DNA of 64,000 nt from UBA1351 sp963677625 (lineage in GTDB: Bacteria; Bacillota; Clostridia; Lachnospirales; Vallitaleaceae), in the NCBI GenBank assembly GCA_963677625.2, contig CAXXSW010000006.1:1-64000 (forward strand), in the 5' to 3' direction. Both the position numbers and the translations under genes were made by a program. Below the pieces are notes generated by a model. The model did no database searches and was not told where the DNA came from. It was given only the letters and a program-made list of their open reading frames with translations. This document shows positions 43,632 to 51,342 of the stretch, piece by piece. Each line of letters opens with the position of its first letter. Position 1 is the first letter of the stretch.

Positions 43632-44736
43632 CACTCTTGTCCTTAACTTTGACATTGCAAATTATGATTTGGCCATTGTCAAATTTATCAAGGAACTAGA
43701 AGAAGCAAAAGACCTGGCAAGAACTTATTTATATGAGAATAGCAATGATATATCAAATGTCATCATAGGAAATATTCAATTCCAGGTATTACCTAATGGG
43801 GCTAGATCATATGCTTACTTGCTGCAGAATGACCGTTTAAGGGTCAGTCTTGCAAAGGGTCGTTCGAAAAATCCAACCACTTTTCCTGTGGTTGTCACTT
43901 ATACTTCTGCTCTACTTTGGGAAAAAGGATTAAATGCTTATTTCTATGCCTATGATTGGCTGGTAAATACATTTGGTGAGGTTAAGACAACAATGGTATC
44001 AAGAGCAGACTTTTGTCTTCATACTGACAAAATAGCGCTTAATATCATGGACCTTGATAGGTTTGTAGGTAAATTCCGAAAAGATAGTCTGCACCGTTTA
44101 GATAGAAAAGTTGAAACAGTCTATCTAGGGTCCGGGTCAACTCAAACAGTCATGTGTCGGATCTACAACAAATCAAGAGAAGTTCTCGAAAAGAGAAATA
44201 AACTCTGGTTCTTCGATATCTGGCTGGCAAATGATTTAGACATAACCAAGGTCTGGAATGTTGAGTTTGAACTTCATAGAAAATTCTTCCGGGAAATAGA
44301 AATAAGTACCTTTGATGATCTCATTGATAATATCAAAGGTATATGGGATTACCTAACCAAAGAATGGTTAAGGTATGTAGACGAAACAAGTGCTACTCGA
44401 TTGGAAAGATGTAATTCAAAAGAAGAGTGGGAACTTATTCAACAAGGTTTTCAAGAATTTGATATGGACGGACATATCCACAGATCCGTACAAATCCTAA
44501 GGGATGTCAACAAATATATCCCTGGAGCTGTGGGTTATTTAACTTCACTATCGGCCATGTTGAATATAACTGACGAAAACGAAGCTATGAGTTATCTTTA
44601 TGATGAAATGAAACGGTACCTGGAAGACAAGAAAATGGTCGATTTTAAAGGTGCTGTTGAAGATAAGCGAAAGGCTTTTGACATTGAAACTGTAAAACGA
44701 AAGGTACACGAAAGTCAAGTTTCGCGTACAGATTAA
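43615..44736 (+). CDS. Rolling-circle replication initiator (Rep_trans-like)
   Basis: 373 residues from ATG 43615 (GGTGAT just before; an ATG at 43600 is possible). Features of phage/plasmid rolling-circle initiators: VSRADFCLHTDKIAL (R-x-D strand), YNKSREVLEKRN (Y-x-K), VEFELHRKFFREIEI. It would nick the double-strand origin through a tyrosine. Co-directional with and 26 bp before integrase. Family assignment is by pattern; the catalytic Tyr is not certain. Confidence 0.75.
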   Translation: MIPNIDTLVLNFDIANYDLAIVKFIKELEEAKDLARTYLYENSNDISNVIIGNIQFQVLPNGARSYAYLLQNDRLRVSLAKGRSKNPTTFPVVVTYTSALLWEKGLNAYFYAYDWLVNTFGEVKTTMVSRADFCLHTDKIALNIMDLDRFVGKFRKDSLHRLDRKVETVYLGSGSTQTVMCRIYNKSREVLEKRNKLWFFDIWLANDLDITKVWNVEFELHRKFFREIEISTFDDLIDNIKGIWDYLTKEWLRYVDETSATRLERCNSKEEWELIQQGFQEFDMDGHIHRSVQILRDVNKYIPGAVGYLTSLSAMLNITDENEAMSYLYDEMKRYLEDKKMVDFKGAVEDKRKAFDIETVKRKVHESQVSRTD

Positions 44737-44762
44737 ACTATTAATTCATAAGGAGTGTATGT

Positions 44763-45668
44763 ATGTTATTAACTGAAGCGTTTCACATGTTTATCCGTGA
44801 AAAGAAAATGAAAGGTTGTTATGAATCAACCATAAAGACCTATGGGAATGTTATAAATGATATCTTCATCAAATATACTGGAGATATCGATACTGAAGAA
44901 TTGACACAGGAAACTATCGAAGATTTCATCATTATGCTGAGAAATAGGGATATTTCCATGAATACAGTAAAGAATTATTGGACTCACGTTAGTGGCTATA
45001 TAAGGTTCTTGTATCGCTCTGGACATATTCCTGATGATTATACAATTAAGATACCTACTATGTCTACTTATAAGCCGCTTAAGCCGATTTACATGGATGA
45101 TGAAATACAGATGCTATTCAAAAATATTAAAGGCAAGTCAGAAATAGCGTGGCAGAAAAGAGCTGTATTTGCGATTCTATTGGATACTGGAATCCGTGTT
45201 GGAGAGCTAGCGAAAATTGAACTCGATGATATAGATCGTGTAAATCATTTCATGAAAGTAAGGGGTTCGAAAGGTCATGAGGATAGACGTGTACCGTTAT
45301 CCATGCCAACGATGAACATCATTGATAATTACCTAAAAAAAAGAACTCCACCAATTAACAGCAAGAACTCAAGGTTAATGTTCAGAAATTCAAATTTTGA
45401 ACCAATCGGAGCTAGAACAGTACGATCTTATGTTCACACTCACTTGAAAAGATATGGAGTTGATAAGGCTACTGTCCATCTGTTTAGGCATACTTTTATC
45501 ACTAGAAAATGTCTTGAAACTGATAATGCTTTTTTTGTTCAGCAGCTTGCAGGACATAAGGAATTAAAAACTACATTGGGTTATTATCAGGAGAAGACTT
45601 CATTTCAATTAGTAAATGTATCATTAATGCCAATACCTCAATTACTTGCAACTATTGTAATAAAATAG
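44763..45668 (+). CDS. Tyrosine recombinase (phage integrase)
   Basis: 301 residues. N-terminal SAM-like core-binding domain (ESTIKTYGNVINDIFIKY), catalytic domain with Arg in LDTGIRVGELAKIEL, Lys in KVRGSKGHEDRRVPL, HLFRHTFIT (HxxR), LAGHKELKTT and nucleophile in LGYYQEK. AAGGAGTG site. Performs integration at tRNA-Leu using the 58-bp attachment core. Intact. Confidence 0.93.
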   Translation: MLLTEAFHMFIREKKMKGCYESTIKTYGNVINDIFIKYTGDIDTEELTQETIEDFIIMLRNRDISMNTVKNYWTHVSGYIRFLYRSGHIPDDYTIKIPTMSTYKPLKPIYMDDEIQMLFKNIKGKSEIAWQKRAVFAILLDTGIRVGELAKIELDDIDRVNHFMKVRGSKGHEDRRVPLSMPTMNIIDNYLKKRTPPINSKNSRLMFRNSNFEPIGARTVRSYVHTHLKRYGVDKATVHLFRHTFITRKCLETDNAFFVQQLAGHKELKTTLGYYQEKTSFQLVNVSLMPIPQLLATIVIK

Positions 45669-45690
45669 AGACTAAATAGTCTCTATTTTT
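45663..45690. terminator. Bidirectional terminator between integrase and cargo
   Basis: AAATAGAGACT-AAAT-AGTCTCTATTT perfect stem with T-run on the plus strand; converging genes meet here. Confidence 0.85.
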
Positions 45691-46055
45691 CAAACTCCAA
45701 AAAACTGATTTGCATTTAATTGTGACCAACTTAATGATTTAGTTGGCTTTGTTGGCCTAGTTTGTCTTGTTCCTTTTGTGGGTCTTGTTTGTCTTGTTCC
45801 TCTTGTCGGTCTAGTTTGTCTTGTAGGTTTTGTGGGTCCGCCAACTGCATGGTTGTCAAAGAATATAGGTCTATTTGATAAATCGTTAATCCAACCGTTT
45901 TCATACCAACCTAAAAATCTACCACTAAATCCATATAGATACTTATCCTGCAACCATGCAACGGGTCTTCCATTGTAATAATATATTGTATTGGTATTGT
46001 CATCTAACCAAGCAACGGGTTTTCCAAAACGATCATAAAATGCTATATAGTCCAT
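45690..46055 (-). CDS. 4-fold beta-flower protein
   Basis: 121 residues. Four blade-like repeats: AFYDRFGKPVAWLDD, IYYYNGRPVAWLQDKY, YGFSGRFLGWYENGW, NDLSNRPIFFDNHAVGG, then an unusual Thr/Arg/Pro/Lys repeat (PTRQTRPTRGTRQTRPT) and a conserved end SWSQLNANQFFG. The fold family normally has a proline-rich Ile-Pro tail; here the tail is strongly basic. Function of the family is unknown to me. Phage cargo gene, transcribed toward the integrase terminator. Confidence 0.75.
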   Translation of the reverse strand: MDYIAFYDRFGKPVAWLDDNTNTIYYYNGRPVAWLQDKYLYGFSGRFLGWYENGWINDLSNRPIFFDNHAVGGPTKPTRQTRPTRGTRQTRPTKGTRQTRPTKPTKSLSWSQLNANQFFGV

Positions 46056-46065
46056 ACTTACCCTC

Positions 46066-46782
46066 TCATTCTTTTTTGTAATAACTCTCGAAATATTGCT
46101 GAATTTCTAATGAGTTCTCTTCATTTTCTGCGAATTTGTTTAAGGTTTTCAAAAAGTCATCTTGACTGATATTGTATTGGTCAACTAAGGTTTTTATTAA
46201 CATATCAATTCTTATTTCATTACATTGGTTGTAAAAGGTCTTTTCAGTATTGGAAATGTTTTTGTATGTTCTAATAATAGAAAAGATTCTAACTAGATTC
46301 GAAACTAATGATACTGCATAAAATAGATTAAAGAGAACAGTATAAATGGTCCATGTGATTAATGGTATGAAAATACATAATGGCAGAATTTTAAGGTTGC
46401 TATTAACTGCAAAATATATTATTAATAAATAAATGACTTCTACTGTAAGCATAAAGGCAAAATACTCGAAATGATTAAGAAGTTCTTCTGTTGCTTCTTT
46501 TTTCATAGATTTATCAATCCTGTCACTTGTTTCAGGATCGATAATACCTATCATTATCGCAACACCAGCTAAGACAAATCCTAATAATCCTATCATCCCT
46601 GACAGCATATATAAAAGTGAATTACTGATTACATCTTCAAAAATATTAAAATTTTTATAAATTCCAAATGTAAGTAGTAGGACTGTGAAGATAATTGATA
46701 TGATTAATGCAAACCAAAACTCACTTTCCTTAAAGTTGATTATGTCAAAAAATCTATTGTATTTAATGAATCTTTTTAACAT
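46066..46782 (-). CDS. Four-helix membrane protein of the phage cargo pair
   Basis: 238 residues, four hydrophobic helices (FALIISIIFTVLLLTFGIY; LLYMLSGMIGLLGFVLAGVA; and a pair at about 108-165), cytoplasmic C-terminal helical end with charged residues. Begins one base after the stop of the 46784 gene, so a coupled two-gene unit. Unrecognised. A membrane effector beside a soluble partner is a common abortive-infection layout; that is inference. Confidence 0.65.
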   Translation of the reverse strand: MLKRFIKYNRFFDIINFKESEFWFALIISIIFTVLLLTFGIYKNFNIFEDVISNSLLYMLSGMIGLLGFVLAGVAIMIGIIDPETSDRIDKSMKKEATEELLNHFEYFAFMLTVEVIYLLIIYFAVNSNLKILPLCIFIPLITWTIYTVLFNLFYAVSLVSNLVRIFSIIRTYKNISNTEKTFYNQCNEIRIDMLIKTLVDQYNISQDDFLKTLNKFAENEENSLEIQQYFESYYKKE

Positions 46783-46783
46783 A

Positions 46784-47716
46784 TTAATCCTTTCTGTTGA
46801 ACACTAATGCTCTAAGCATTTCACTAGCAGCTTCTATAAAGCCACCAATAGTTTTTTGTTCTTCATCAATTAAACCTTTCATAGGTCTATCTTTTGTTGA
46901 AAATTTATTATATTTTCCTGTAGCTTCAATATTTGCATAACCGTTGGTAATTGCAGATTCTTCATCGAGGTTACTATGTATACCACTTATTCTGTCTAAT
47001 TCCTTGTCGATAATGGTTGATTCAATGTTTAAACCTGCGGGTGAGTTACTAATAAATACATGACTTGTTTGTGAAGCATTTGCATTCTTTATATTTGATA
47101 AATATTCTTCGCTGTCTTTCTTTATTTTATTTAATAAATTATTGCCAGGATTAGGGGCTTTTATATCGATTTGTAGCTTTTTAATGTATCCTAGCTCTTT
47201 CAGTTCGTGTTTTATTTTAGCAAGGCTTAATGGTTTTTTCAATAGATCGACATAAAACATTATCTCGTATTCTTCTAGTGATTTGTTTAGTATTCCTTCA
47301 AATGCAATATTGAACTCACTATAGCCTAATCTATTTGTAGTATAGAAAACAATTATTTCTTTATAAACGTCAAAATAAAAGCCTACAGCTTCTGTATTCT
47401 CAACGGACTTTCTAATCAAAGTTCCATCTGAATCAATATCTTTATAAAAAACTTTTGCTTTTTTATATAATCTGCCTGCGATTGAGTTGTTATATTTGTT
47501 GTCTAATTTCTGTATATCATCAACCCAATATGTTGCATCATAGGTAACAATTTCATTGTGCTCTTGATATCGAACGTCTTCCCTAATAAATGAGATACCG
47601 TTGTTCAGATTTATTGTGATTAAATCCAAGTATTTTTTTAATAGTGATGGCTGCTCATATACCTCATGAATATGTGATGATAGATTGATTTTGGAATAAT
47701 AAACAGTAGCTTTCAT
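46784..47716 (-). CDS. Unknown soluble protein of the phage cargo pair, DUF4747-like N-terminus
   Basis: 310 residues from ATG 47716 (GAGGAGGAG site; the frame to 47761 overlaps it). N-terminal ATVYYSKINLSSHIHEVYEQ resembles the opening of DUF4747 proteins. Then beta-rich sequence (EAVGFYFDVYKEIIVFYTTN) and a helical C-terminus ending in EAASEMLRALVFNRKD. No catalytic motif seen. First gene inside the right attachment site, read away from it; paired with the membrane protein downstream. Confidence 0.6.
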   Translation of the reverse strand: MKATVYYSKINLSSHIHEVYEQPSLLKKYLDLITINLNNGISFIREDVRYQEHNEIVTYDATYWVDDIQKLDNKYNNSIAGRLYKKAKVFYKDIDSDGTLIRKSVENTEAVGFYFDVYKEIIVFYTTNRLGYSEFNIAFEGILNKSLEEYEIMFYVDLLKKPLSLAKIKHELKELGYIKKLQIDIKAPNPGNNLLNKIKKDSEEYLSNIKNANASQTSHVFISNSPAGLNIESTIIDKELDRISGIHSNLDEESAITNGYANIEATGKYNKFSTKDRPMKGLIDEEQKTIGGFIEAASEMLRALVFNRKD

Positions 47717-47793
47717 AAATCTCCTCCTCTTTTCGTCGAATGTAGTTTTTCCCTTATACATACTAGATTATCTTAAAATCTTGCATTTGACAA

Positions 47794-47825
47794 CAAAAAA
47801 AGACTACATATTGTATATGTAATCT
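47794..47825 (-). terminator. Phage-supplied terminator for tRNA-Leu
   Basis: AGACTACATA / TATATGTAATCT imperfect stem and a T-run on the minus strand, just past the tRNA-Leu 3' end. It closely imitates the displaced host terminator at 34213-34243. Confidence 0.7.
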
Positions 47826-47832
47826 TCTTTCT

Positions 47833-47890
47833 TTACTAAATGCGGATGACAGGAATCGAACCTGCACACCGAAGGTACTAGATCCTAAGT
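47833..47890 (-). repeat. attR: 58-bp repeat restoring tRNA-Leu
   Basis: Identical to 34254-34311. Supplies the 3' half of the intact tRNA-Leu from the phage attachment site. Confidence 0.92.
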
Positions 47891-47921
47891 CTAGCGCGTC
47901 TGCCAGTTCCGCCACATCCGC
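47841..47921 (-). tRNA. tRNA-Leu(UAG)
   Basis: Anticodon loop CTTAGGA (anticodon TAG) between CTAGA/TCTAG; long variable arm; T-arm GTTCGATTC; acceptor GCGGATG / CATCCGC. Functional hybrid: 5' half host, 3' half phage. Confidence 0.95.
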
Positions 47922-48076
47922 TTATTTAGTGTATAAGCAGCAATCTACTGCGTCAGATTTAGATGCGTCTTCGATCATTTACTGAAGTAAATTTCCTTGT
48001 CTTATCTTCATCTTCCTTGTATATTACTACTTCTACCCAAAATATCATTTAGTACCACTATATGAAATTGGGTTAG

Positions 48077-48150
48077 TGAGGCACCCGGGGCTCGAACCCG
48101 GGACACCTAGATTAAAAGTCTAGTGCTCTAGCCAACTGAGCTAGTGCCCC
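48077..48150 (-). tRNA. tRNA-Lys(UUU)
   Basis: Anticodon loop CTTTTAA, acceptor GGGGCAC / GTGCCTC with one G-U pair, T-loop TTCGAGC. Confidence 0.95.
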
Positions 48151-48290
48151 TCAATATTTTATAATTTTTAATCTCATACATTCAGCTTCAAGAATGATAC
48201 GACACTTGGATGGTATGTACAATCATACATGACCTAGATCAAGTCTTCTATCCTGACAAAGCATGATGGATGTATATGGTCAAAAATTAG

Positions 48291-48362
48291 CTGGGCATAC
48301 TGGATTCGAACCAGTGAATGCAGGAGTCAAAGTCCTGTGCCTTACCGCTTGGCGAATGCCCA
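48291..48362 (-). tRNA. tRNA-Gln(UUG)
   Basis: Anticodon loop CTTTGAC, stem CAGGA/TCCTG, acceptor TGGGCAT / ATGCCCA. Confidence 0.95.
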
Positions 48363-48597
48363 TTAATATGATTCTTCCGTCTCTGTAGATAACCTCGGAC
48401 TTATTTGGGTTTAGGTCCTGTAAGACCCATCCTGTGATAAATCGTACTCGTCATAAACTTGACGTCGAATCCTCAATCTCTTGACCCACGGTATTTCATC
48501 ATCTATATGTGGGGTTTGGGATTGATATTTTAATCCGAAGCGGATTACTTCATGTAATCATTCGAATGTTTTACAAAGTTCTTAGCCTTACGGCTAG

Positions 48598-48672
48598 GGT
48601 GGATAATGGGGCTCGAACCCACGACATCCAGAACCACAATCTGGCGCTACTACCAACTGAGCTATACCCACC
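48598..48672 (-). tRNA. tRNA-His(GUG)
   Basis: Anticodon loop TTGTGGT, with the extra G(-1) opposite C73 typical of tRNA-His. About 235 bp of gene-free spacer separate it from tRNA-Gln. Confidence 0.95.
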
Positions 48673-48678
48673 ATGTTA

Positions 48679-48752
48679 CGTGCCTACGGGGATTCGAACC
48701 CAGGACACCCGCCTTAGAAGGGCGGTGCTCTATCCAGCTGAGCTACAGGCAC
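48679..48752 (-). tRNA. tRNA-Arg(UCU)
   Basis: Anticodon loop CTTCTAA, acceptor GTGCCTG / TAGGCAC (one G-U pair), T-loop TTCGAAT. Confidence 0.95.
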
Positions 48753-48801
48753 ATAATGATTTTCTTATCTTTAACCTCAATCAACTGCTTGGATAAAAAT
48801 A

Positions 48802-48872
48802 AGCGGGTGATGGGAATCGAACCCACGTATCCAGCTTGGAAGGCTGGTGTTCTACCATTGAACTACACCCGC
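48802..48872 (-). tRNA. tRNA-Gly(UCC)
   Basis: Anticodon loop CTTCCAA, acceptor GCGGGTG / CACCCGC. Confidence 0.95.
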
Positions 48873-48883
48873 AGATGTAATAG

Positions 48884-48958
48884 TCGGGGTGACAGGATTC
48901 GAACCTGCGGCCTCCTGAACCCAAATCAGGCGCTCTAGCCAAGCTGAGCCACACCCCG
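48884..48958 (-). tRNA. tRNA-Pro(UGG)
   Basis: Anticodon loop TTTGGGT, acceptor CGGGGTG / CACCCCG. First gene of the Pro-Gly-Arg-His-Gln-Lys-Leu operon. Confidence 0.95.
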
Positions 48959-49013
48959 ATGTTTTACCATCGGCTTGTCTGTCGTGTTTGTCCTCACTTC
49001 AGACGCAAGTGAT

Positions 49014-49042
49014 ATTATACATACAATAACGATATAAGTCAA
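49014..49042 (-). promoter_or_regulatory. Promoter of the tRNA operon
   Basis: Minus strand TTGACT (49042-49037), 17 bp, TATAAT (49019-49014), about 55 bp before tRNA-Pro. Confidence 0.8.
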
Positions 49043-49072
49043 CACTTTTTCCAAAGTTTTTTTAAAACTTTT

Positions 49073-49555
49073 TTATATATGGCTTAGAGTGGCGTAAATA
49101 CGGCCTTTCTCGTCAATTTGAATTATGGCGAAACTTGGTTTTTTTCCATCTCGAGGGGAAGAAATACTTCCTGGATTCAAAATAATTTTTTCTTTATGGT
49201 ATGACATATGACTCATATGTGTGTGCCCAAATAAGACACAATCATAGTCATTTTCATCAATTAAATGTTCCAAATTTCTCAAAGAATATTTGACTCCCTC
49301 ATGATGACCATGGCACAAATAAAATTTTTTTCCTAAAATTTCGACTATTTTTCTTTGTGGAACACGATTTTCATAAAAATCACAGTTGCCAGCTACATAA
49401 TCTACAGGAATATCCACCACGGATTCAAGATCCATGGCGTCACCAACAAGATCACCTAAGTGAAAAATTCGGTCTGCGTCAGAAATCCGGTCCACTAACT
49501 TAAACATGGACCGCTTTCTTCCGTGGGTATCACTGATGACTAAAATTTTATACAT
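49073..49555 (-). CDS. YfcE/MJ0936-type metallophosphodiesterase
   Basis: 160 residues. Calcineurin-like motifs: VISDTHGRK, FHLGDLVGDA, YVAGNCDFY, YLCHGHHEGVKYSL, LFGHTHMSH. Two-metal phosphodiesterase, substrate uncertain. Overlaps the rdgB stop by 8 bp; rph-rdgB-yfcE order is common in clostridia. Confidence 0.9.
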   Translation of the reverse strand: MYKILVISDTHGRKRSMFKLVDRISDADRIFHLGDLVGDAMDLESVVDIPVDYVAGNCDFYENRVPQRKIVEILGKKFYLCHGHHEGVKYSLRNLEHLIDENDYDCVLFGHTHMSHMSYHKEKIILNPGSISSPRDGKKPSFAIIQIDEKGRIYATLSHI

Positions 49556-50144
49556 TCTTTTTTTCCATCTTCTCTCTAATGAGTCTTAAGGCATTGCCTC
49601 TGTGACTAATAGAGTTTTTTAGCTCTGGAGCCATCTCTGCAGTGGTTATACCATATTCTGGTACATAGAATATAGGGTCATAGCCAAAACCGTTCTCACC
49701 AGCTATAGAAGGGCCTATAATGCCCTCTATTGTTCCACGAGCAGTAATAACTTCACCGTCAGGGTATGCAGCTGCTATAACGCATACAAATCTGGCAGTC
49801 CTATCTTCTTCCTTTACCCCTTTAAGACGGTTAAGAATAATCGTATTCTTCTCAATATAAGGTGTATCACGACCTAGGTATCTAGCTGAATAGATTCCAG
49901 GCTCTTTATTAAAAAAATCAATTTCTAAACCGGAATCGTCGGCTAGAACCAGTTGGCCGGTTACCGCACTGATTTCTTTAGCTTTTTTTATGGCGTTCTC
50001 TTCAAAGGTACTTCCATCTTCTACTACATCAATATCAATACCTACTTCTTTCATAGAAACGATCTCATAAGGAAGGTCTTTAAGAATGTCTCTGATTTCG
50101 ATCATCTTATGATCGTTTTGGGTGGCAAAAATTAACTTGTCCAT
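49548..50144 (-). CDS. rdgB: XTP/dITP (non-canonical purine NTP) pyrophosphatase
   Basis: 198 residues. Hydrolyses ITP/XTP to keep damaged purines out of nucleic acids. Motifs: ATQNDHKMIEI (N-terminal NxxK-like), LADDSGLEIDFFNKEPGIYS, GYDPIFYVPEYG, ISHRGNAL. Two bases after rph. Confidence 0.95.
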   Translation of the reverse strand: MDKLIFATQNDHKMIEIRDILKDLPYEIVSMKEVGIDIDVVEDGSTFEENAIKKAKEISAVTGQLVLADDSGLEIDFFNKEPGIYSARYLGRDTPYIEKNTIILNRLKGVKEEDRTARFVCVIAAAYPDGEVITARGTIEGIIGPSIAGENGFGYDPIFYVPEYGITTAEMAPELKNSISHRGNALRLIREKMEKKNV

Positions 50145-50146
50145 AT

Positions 50147-50866
50147 TTATATTTCCAATACCTTTCTCTGTAGTTCCTGTAATTGCAGATTACCTTTTTC
50201 TCCAAGGTCAAGAAGCTGATTAAGCTCATCTCTGGTAAAAGATCCATCTTCTCCAGTTCCTTGAACTTCAATAAAGGCTTTTTTATCTGTCATAATGATA
50301 TTCATATCCACTCTAGCTGTAGAATCTTCCTCATAGCATAAGTCAAGAAGTGGTTGGTCACCCAAAATACCTACGCTAATGGCTGAAACCATTCCTTCAA
50401 TGGGATTTTCTTGGCAAAGTCCCATTTCTACCAATTTACGTCCTGCGAGAGCCAAAGCAACATACCCACCGGTAATACTGGCGGTTCTAGTTCCACCGTC
50501 AGCTTGAATCACATCACAGTCCACCGTAATGGTCCTCTCGCCAAGTTTTTCAAAGTTTACGACTGACCGTAAGGCTCTGCCAATTAAACGCTGTATTTCG
50601 GTGCTACGACTGTTTTTCTTTAATTTAGAAATATCACGTTGCATCCTTGTGTGGGTAGATCTTGGTAACATGTTGTATTCAGCGGTTACCCAACCTTGGC
50701 CAGAGTCTCTCTTAAAAGGTGGAACTCTTTCTTCCACACTAGCGTTACAAAGGACCTTAGTATTACCCATATGAATCATTACACTTCCTTCAGGATAGAT
50801 AATAAAATCCTTAATGAAAGTGGTTTCTCTAATATTATCAAAGGGACGATTATTGCTTCTTTCCAT
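50147..50866 (-). CDS. rph: Ribonuclease PH
   Basis: 239 residues, phosphorolytic 3' trimming of tRNA precursors, fitting the adjacent tRNA operon. Motifs: RSTEIQRLIGRALRSVVNFE, DCDVIQADGGTRTASITGGY, LDLCYEEDSTARVDMNII, GTGEDGSFTRDEL. ATG 50866 with GGAGAAG site. Confidence 0.95.
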   Translation of the reverse strand: MERSNNRPFDNIRETTFIKDFIIYPEGSVMIHMGNTKVLCNASVEERVPPFKRDSGQGWVTAEYNMLPRSTHTRMQRDISKLKKNSRSTEIQRLIGRALRSVVNFEKLGERTITVDCDVIQADGGTRTASITGGYVALALAGRKLVEMGLCQENPIEGMVSAISVGILGDQPLLDLCYEEDSTARVDMNIIMTDKKAFIEVQGTGEDGSFTRDELNQLLDLGEKGNLQLQELQRKVLEI

Positions 50867-51052
50867 AAACTCTTCTCCTTATTTTGCTTTCTTATATTTC
50901 CTTGTGACCTAATTCAATAAACGAATCAGCGATATTTGTCTTAACCAATTGCCTATCCATATTCAGGGCCTATTCTAGAATCTTCCCTTTTTATAGCTAG
51001 TACATAGGTGGACGCTTATATAAAGGAGAAAGATTTCTCATTTTCTTTATAT

Positions 51053-51079
51053 ACAAAAAGAGTGCCAAAGGCACTCTTA
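51053..51079 (-). terminator. Terminator of the murB-crh operon
   Basis: AAGAGTGCC-TTT-GGCACTCTT followed by TTT on the minus strand, 10 bp past crh. Confidence 0.85.
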
Positions 51080-51087
51080 TTATCGTC

Positions 51088-51342
51088 TTAGCTTTCAGTC
51101 AAGTATTTCTCAAGGGCCTCAATTGCTTCAGCTTCGTCTGCCCCACTAGCGCTGATCAATATGGATTCGCCTTCCAGGACTCCAAGGGACATCATCCCCA
51201 TAATGCTCTTAGCGTTCACTTTCTTGTTCTGAATGGTTACATAGATGTTGGATTGAAATTGGCTGGCTGCCTGCACAAAAAGGGCTACCGGTCTGGCTTC
51301 TAGGCCTGATTCAATCTTTACTTCCATTTTTTTTTCAATCAT
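51088..51342 (-). CDS. crh: Crh-type HPr paralogue with Glu at position 15
   Basis: 84 residues. HPr fold: KIESGLEARPVALFVQAASQ, KVNAKSIMGMMSLGV. HPr's phosphorylatable His15 (GLHARP) is Glu (GLEARP); B. subtilis Crh has Gln there. The HPr-kinase site Ser46 (KSIMG) is kept. So it cannot relay phosphate to sugars but can be Ser-phosphorylated and act in catabolite control with CcpA. Position after whiA, yvcK and rapZ is exactly that of crh in Bacillus. Overlaps whiA by 8 bp. Confidence 0.85.
   Translation of the reverse strand: MIEKKMEVKIESGLEARPVALFVQAASQFQSNIYVTIQNKKVNAKSIMGMMSLGVLEGESILISASGADEAEAIEALEKYLTES

Larger units (their letters stand above)
34254..47890. mobile_element. Integrated inovirus-like filamentous prophage in tRNA-Leu
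   Basis: Bounded by 58-bp direct repeats, about 13.6 kb. Gene order follows filamentous phages: repressor/early control, small ssDNA-binding-like protein, adsorption-type large protein with C-terminal membrane helices, pVI-like, major-coat-like with following terminator, several tiny membrane proteins, Zot/pI ATPase, structured intergenic region, small zinc/RHH regulators, rolling-circle Rep, tyrosine integrase, cargo. No secretin (pIV), tail, capsid or terminase genes, as expected for a filamentous phage of a single-membrane host. All structural frames are intact, so the prophage may be active. Confidence 0.85.

Noticed and set aside
45778..45978. Plus-strand frame rich in GLVCLV repeats
   Set aside because: It is the antisense of the TRP/TRQ tail of the beta-flower gene.
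48509..48938. Two plus-strand open frames (GLEPTTSRTT..., RTPALEGRCS...)
   Set aside because: They are antisense reads through the tRNA-His, -Arg, -Gly and -Pro genes; this is a classic false protein family.
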